This document shows positions 54,948-64,000 of a DNA stretch of 64,000 nucleotides, piece after piece. The notes beneath the pieces were generated by a model. That model was not told the DNA's origin and did no database searches. It saw only the letters and a list, made by a program, of their open reading frames with translations. Position 1 is the first letter of the stretch. Every line of letters starts with the position of its first letter. The DNA is taken from positions 124,669,896-124,733,895 of the forward strand of contig OX328123.1 of NCBI GenBank assembly GCA_946811695.1, written 5' to 3'. The DNA comes from Gonocerus acuteangulatus (Eukaryota; Arthropoda; Insecta; Hemiptera; Coreidae). The translations under genes were made by a program, and so were the position numbers.

Positions 54948-55369
54948 ATTGACAGTGTGCAGTTGGTTTAAATAGGATAATTGTTTAATATAAGGATTAT
55001 TTTAACGAGAGAAGTAAAACTAAAATTTTCGTTTAAACTTTTGCTTTGTGGTTAACAACAATATAATCGATAATTGCATTCGATTTCACCCTAATAAGAA
55101 AATACGATTTTTAATATTCAAGAACACGTTATAAGAATAACATTACATCTTCTATAATTAATTTAATCTGCTTCAACGATAAATGAGTCGATTTAATTAT
55201 AATAGCGAGCATTTTAAAAAAGCCAAGCATCGTAAATTGGCTCAACTCGACTTTTGTATCTTTCCTCTTATTTGAAACCTTCCCCACTGTTTAACAGACA
55301 GTTCAAAGTGCTTAATCATATGTATTAACTTATCTATTTTGATTTTGTATTTAAGAAGAATCTGTTAAA
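54948..55369. promoter_or_regulatory. Candidate bidirectional promoter, ING3/PSMC2
   Basis: Only 422 bp separate the divergent start codons of ING3 (54947, minus) and PSMC2 (55370, plus), so both 5' UTRs and core promoters must lie here or in unseen upstream exons. No convincing TATA box. The sequence is AT-rich and free of repeats, in contrast to its surroundings. Confidence 0.5.

Positions 55370-64000
<8,631 letters not shown>

Overview
The window is AT-rich eukaryotic DNA from an invertebrate, most likely an arthropod (inference from the transposon mix and from GT-AG introns full of microsatellites; the species cannot be read from the sequence). It holds three conserved housekeeping genes in long-intron form. 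They are the 3' portion of DDX46/PRP5 (plus strand, about 15-30848, 16 exons seen), a complete 9-exon ING3 (minus strand, 54947-33531) and the 5' 58% or so of PSMC2/Rpt1 (plus strand, 55370-63753, running off the right edge). DDX46 and ING3 converge. ING3 and PSMC2 are divergent, with only 422 bp between their start codons.

DDX46 acts in pre-mRNA splicing (U2 snRNP/prespliceosome), ING3 in the NuA4/TIP60 histone acetyltransferase complex and PSMC2 in the 19S proteasome base. They are neighbours, not a pathway. All exon joins below were checked by reading frame and intron phase; the summed ING3 exons give 1155 nt (384 residues plus stop).

Almost everything else is mobile DNA inside introns. 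5.7-6.3 kb: GC-rich possible solo LTR. 12.4-14 kb and 19.7-26 kb: Helentron-like (HINE/DINE-type) elements with (TA)n cores. 17.3-18.8 kb: PIF/Harbinger element with TTA target duplication and a MADF remnant. 21.1-24.9 kb: LTR retroelement with a tRNA-Lys-type primer site. 29.7-30.5 kb: TIR element. 32.1-32.6 kb: LINE RNase H remnant. 36.1-37.1 and 50.7-51.9 kb: two related solo LTRs. 37.3-37.9 kb: hAT transposase remnant. 41.9-48.7 kb: nearly complete Ty1/copia element with 5-bp target duplication and two nested Helentron-like insertions. 48.8-50.3 kb: pogo-like DNA transposon remnant. 52.6-53.8 kb: two fold-back elements. 57.7-61.9 kb: SINEs, a 124-bp tandem array, a hAT MITE with a perfect 8-bp target duplication and a 5S-rRNA-derived SINE.

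The most unusual observation is in the LTR element at 21073-24860. Its internal region encodes, instead of recognisable gag/pol, a short protein whose N-terminal ~100 residues closely resemble the integrase-binding domain (IBD) of LEDGF/PSIP1-type host proteins. This looks like capture by a retroelement of the host domain that other integrases use as a chromatin tether. It also sits in a locally duplicated mosaic that carries a copy of DDX46 splice-donor-adjacent intron sequence.
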